Below are positions 63,534 to 64,000 of a stretch of 64,000 nt of DNA, piece by piece. Source of the stretch: an uncultured Candidatus Pelagibacter sp. (GTDB taxonomy: Bacteria > Pseudomonadota > Alphaproteobacteria > Pelagibacterales > Pelagibacteraceae). The stretch's first letter is position 1; every line of letters starts with the position of its first letter. The stretch lies in NCBI GenBank assembly GCA_905612435.1, contig CAJQRZ010000031.1, forward strand, positions 1 through 64,000. The letters run 5' to 3'. The position numbers were made by a program, and so were the translations under genes. The notes beneath the pieces are model-generated. The model saw only the letters and a list, made by a program, of their open reading frames with translations, was not told the origin of the DNA and did not search any database.

Positions 63534-64000
63534 TTTAAATATACAACCAGATATTAAGATTTCTATTAAACAAACATTTGGATTTGAATCTGAAATGCAA
63601 ATAGATGGCTTTTCAAAAAAAAATGAATTTGTTCCAGAAATTGATACAAATTATAAATTTGATCGAGATACAACTTTAGCTATTCTATCTGGTTTTGCTT
63701 TTAACAAAAGAGTTTTGGTTAATGGCTATCATGGGACGGGTAAAAGCACCCATATTGAACAAGTTGCAGCAAGACTTAATTGGCCTTGCATAAGGATCAA
63801 CTTGGACAGCCATATTAGCAGAATTGATTTAATTGGAAAAGATGCGATTGTTCTTAAAGATGGAAAACAAGTTACAGAATTTAAAGAAGGAATTTTGCCT
63901 TGGTCAATTCAAAATTCTATTGCTTTAGTTTTTGATGAATATGACGCTGGTAGACCTGACGTTATGTTTGTCATTCAAAGAGTATTAGAGGCTGATGGTA
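63523..64000 (+). CDS. cobS: CobS-like AAA+ ATPase, 3' truncated by the window edge
   Basis: From a TTG at 63523 (reading MTTNLNIQPDIKISIKQTFG) to the window end, at least 159 residues. The Walker A is NGYHGTGKSTHIEQVAARLNWP (first residues of that stretch), followed by INLDSHISRIDLIGKDA and FDEYDAGRPDVMFVIQRVLE, typical of CobS of aerobic cobaltochelatase. Genes for the rest of B12 synthesis are not in this window. In SAR11-like genomes this gene is thought to serve another chelatase-like or protein-remodelling role. Confidence 0.88.
   Translation, partial: MTTNLNIQPDIKISIKQTFGFESEMQIDGFSKKNEFVPEIDTNYKFDRDTTLAILSGFAFNKRVLVNGYHGTGKSTHIEQVAARLNWPCIRINLDSHISRIDLIGKDAIVLKDGKQVTEFKEGILPWSIQNSIALVFDEYDAGRPDVMFVIQRVLEADG

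Noticed and set aside
1-64000. CRISPR arrays, insertion sequences, integrases, prophage genes or long repeats
   Set aside because: None seen. Short repeats are homopolymer A/T runs expected from base composition.

Overview
The window is core chromosome from an alphaproteobacterium of the SAR11 (Pelagibacter-like) type. Signs of this are the very AT-rich sequence with lysine- and asparagine-rich proteins, almost no intergenic space (many neighbours overlap by 1-47 nt), weak or absent Shine-Dalgarno sequences, GcrA, a CycM-like cytochrome, DUF4167, DUF1178 and DUF2948 genes, a glycine riboswitch on malate synthase, and a tRNA-His without an encoded G-1. I see no insertion sequence, prophage, integrase, attachment site or CRISPR array.

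Layout. 1-12 kb: 3' end of an M23 peptidase gene, then DUF4167-prmC-prfA-ispG-lysC (-), ubiG (+), DUF1178 and argJ (-), secA (+), accA (-). 12-22 kb: glycine riboswitch and glcB (+); recR-ybaB-dnaX with the SRP RNA just upstream (-); pheA-kdsB (-), cycM (+), argF-argD-ABC permease (-). 22-24 kb: gcrA (+), a small membrane ORF and an NDUFA9-like reductase (-). 24-36 kb: one unbroken + strand run, rnd-kdsD-lptC-lptB-aroA-cmk-rpsA-ihfB-pyrF-trpF-trpB-trpA-accD-folC, with no gap above 13 nt. 36-40 kb: trxA and a DNA-processing set, sbcB, an MGME1-like nuclease and rmuC (-). 40-44 kb: two tiny + strand genes (one apparently frameshifted), then tRNA-His-hisS-hisZ-hisG (-). 44-48 kb: csp, tRNA-Phe, infA, hisD, DUF2948, murA, dcd and small conserved ORFs (-). 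48-56.9 kb: tRNA-Thr, a TVP38-family protein, then rpmH-rnpA-yidD-yidC-argB-HAD-dapD-dapE-small ORF-HDAC family-SET (+). 57-64 kb: truA-fmt-def and a large secreted unknown (-), aroK-aroB (+), bolA (-), a J-domain gene and the start of cobS (+).

The genes are mostly housekeeping: amino acid synthesis (Arg, Lys, Trp, His, Phe, shikimate), LPS/Kdo and peptidoglycan precursors, fatty acid initiation, translation and replication. The points most worth checking are within ordinary-looking genes. TrpB and TrpA carry coordinated changes at residues normally essential for catalysis and for subunit contact. Cytidylate kinase lacks the P-loop lysine. tRNA-His and HisRS are both of the unusual alphaproteobacterial type and adjacent. 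AccA has a C-terminal membrane tail. An MGME1-like nuclease lies between sbcB and rmuC. HDAC-like and SET-domain genes are neighbours. Nearly all convergent gene pairs overlap at their 3' ends, leaving no room for normal terminators.
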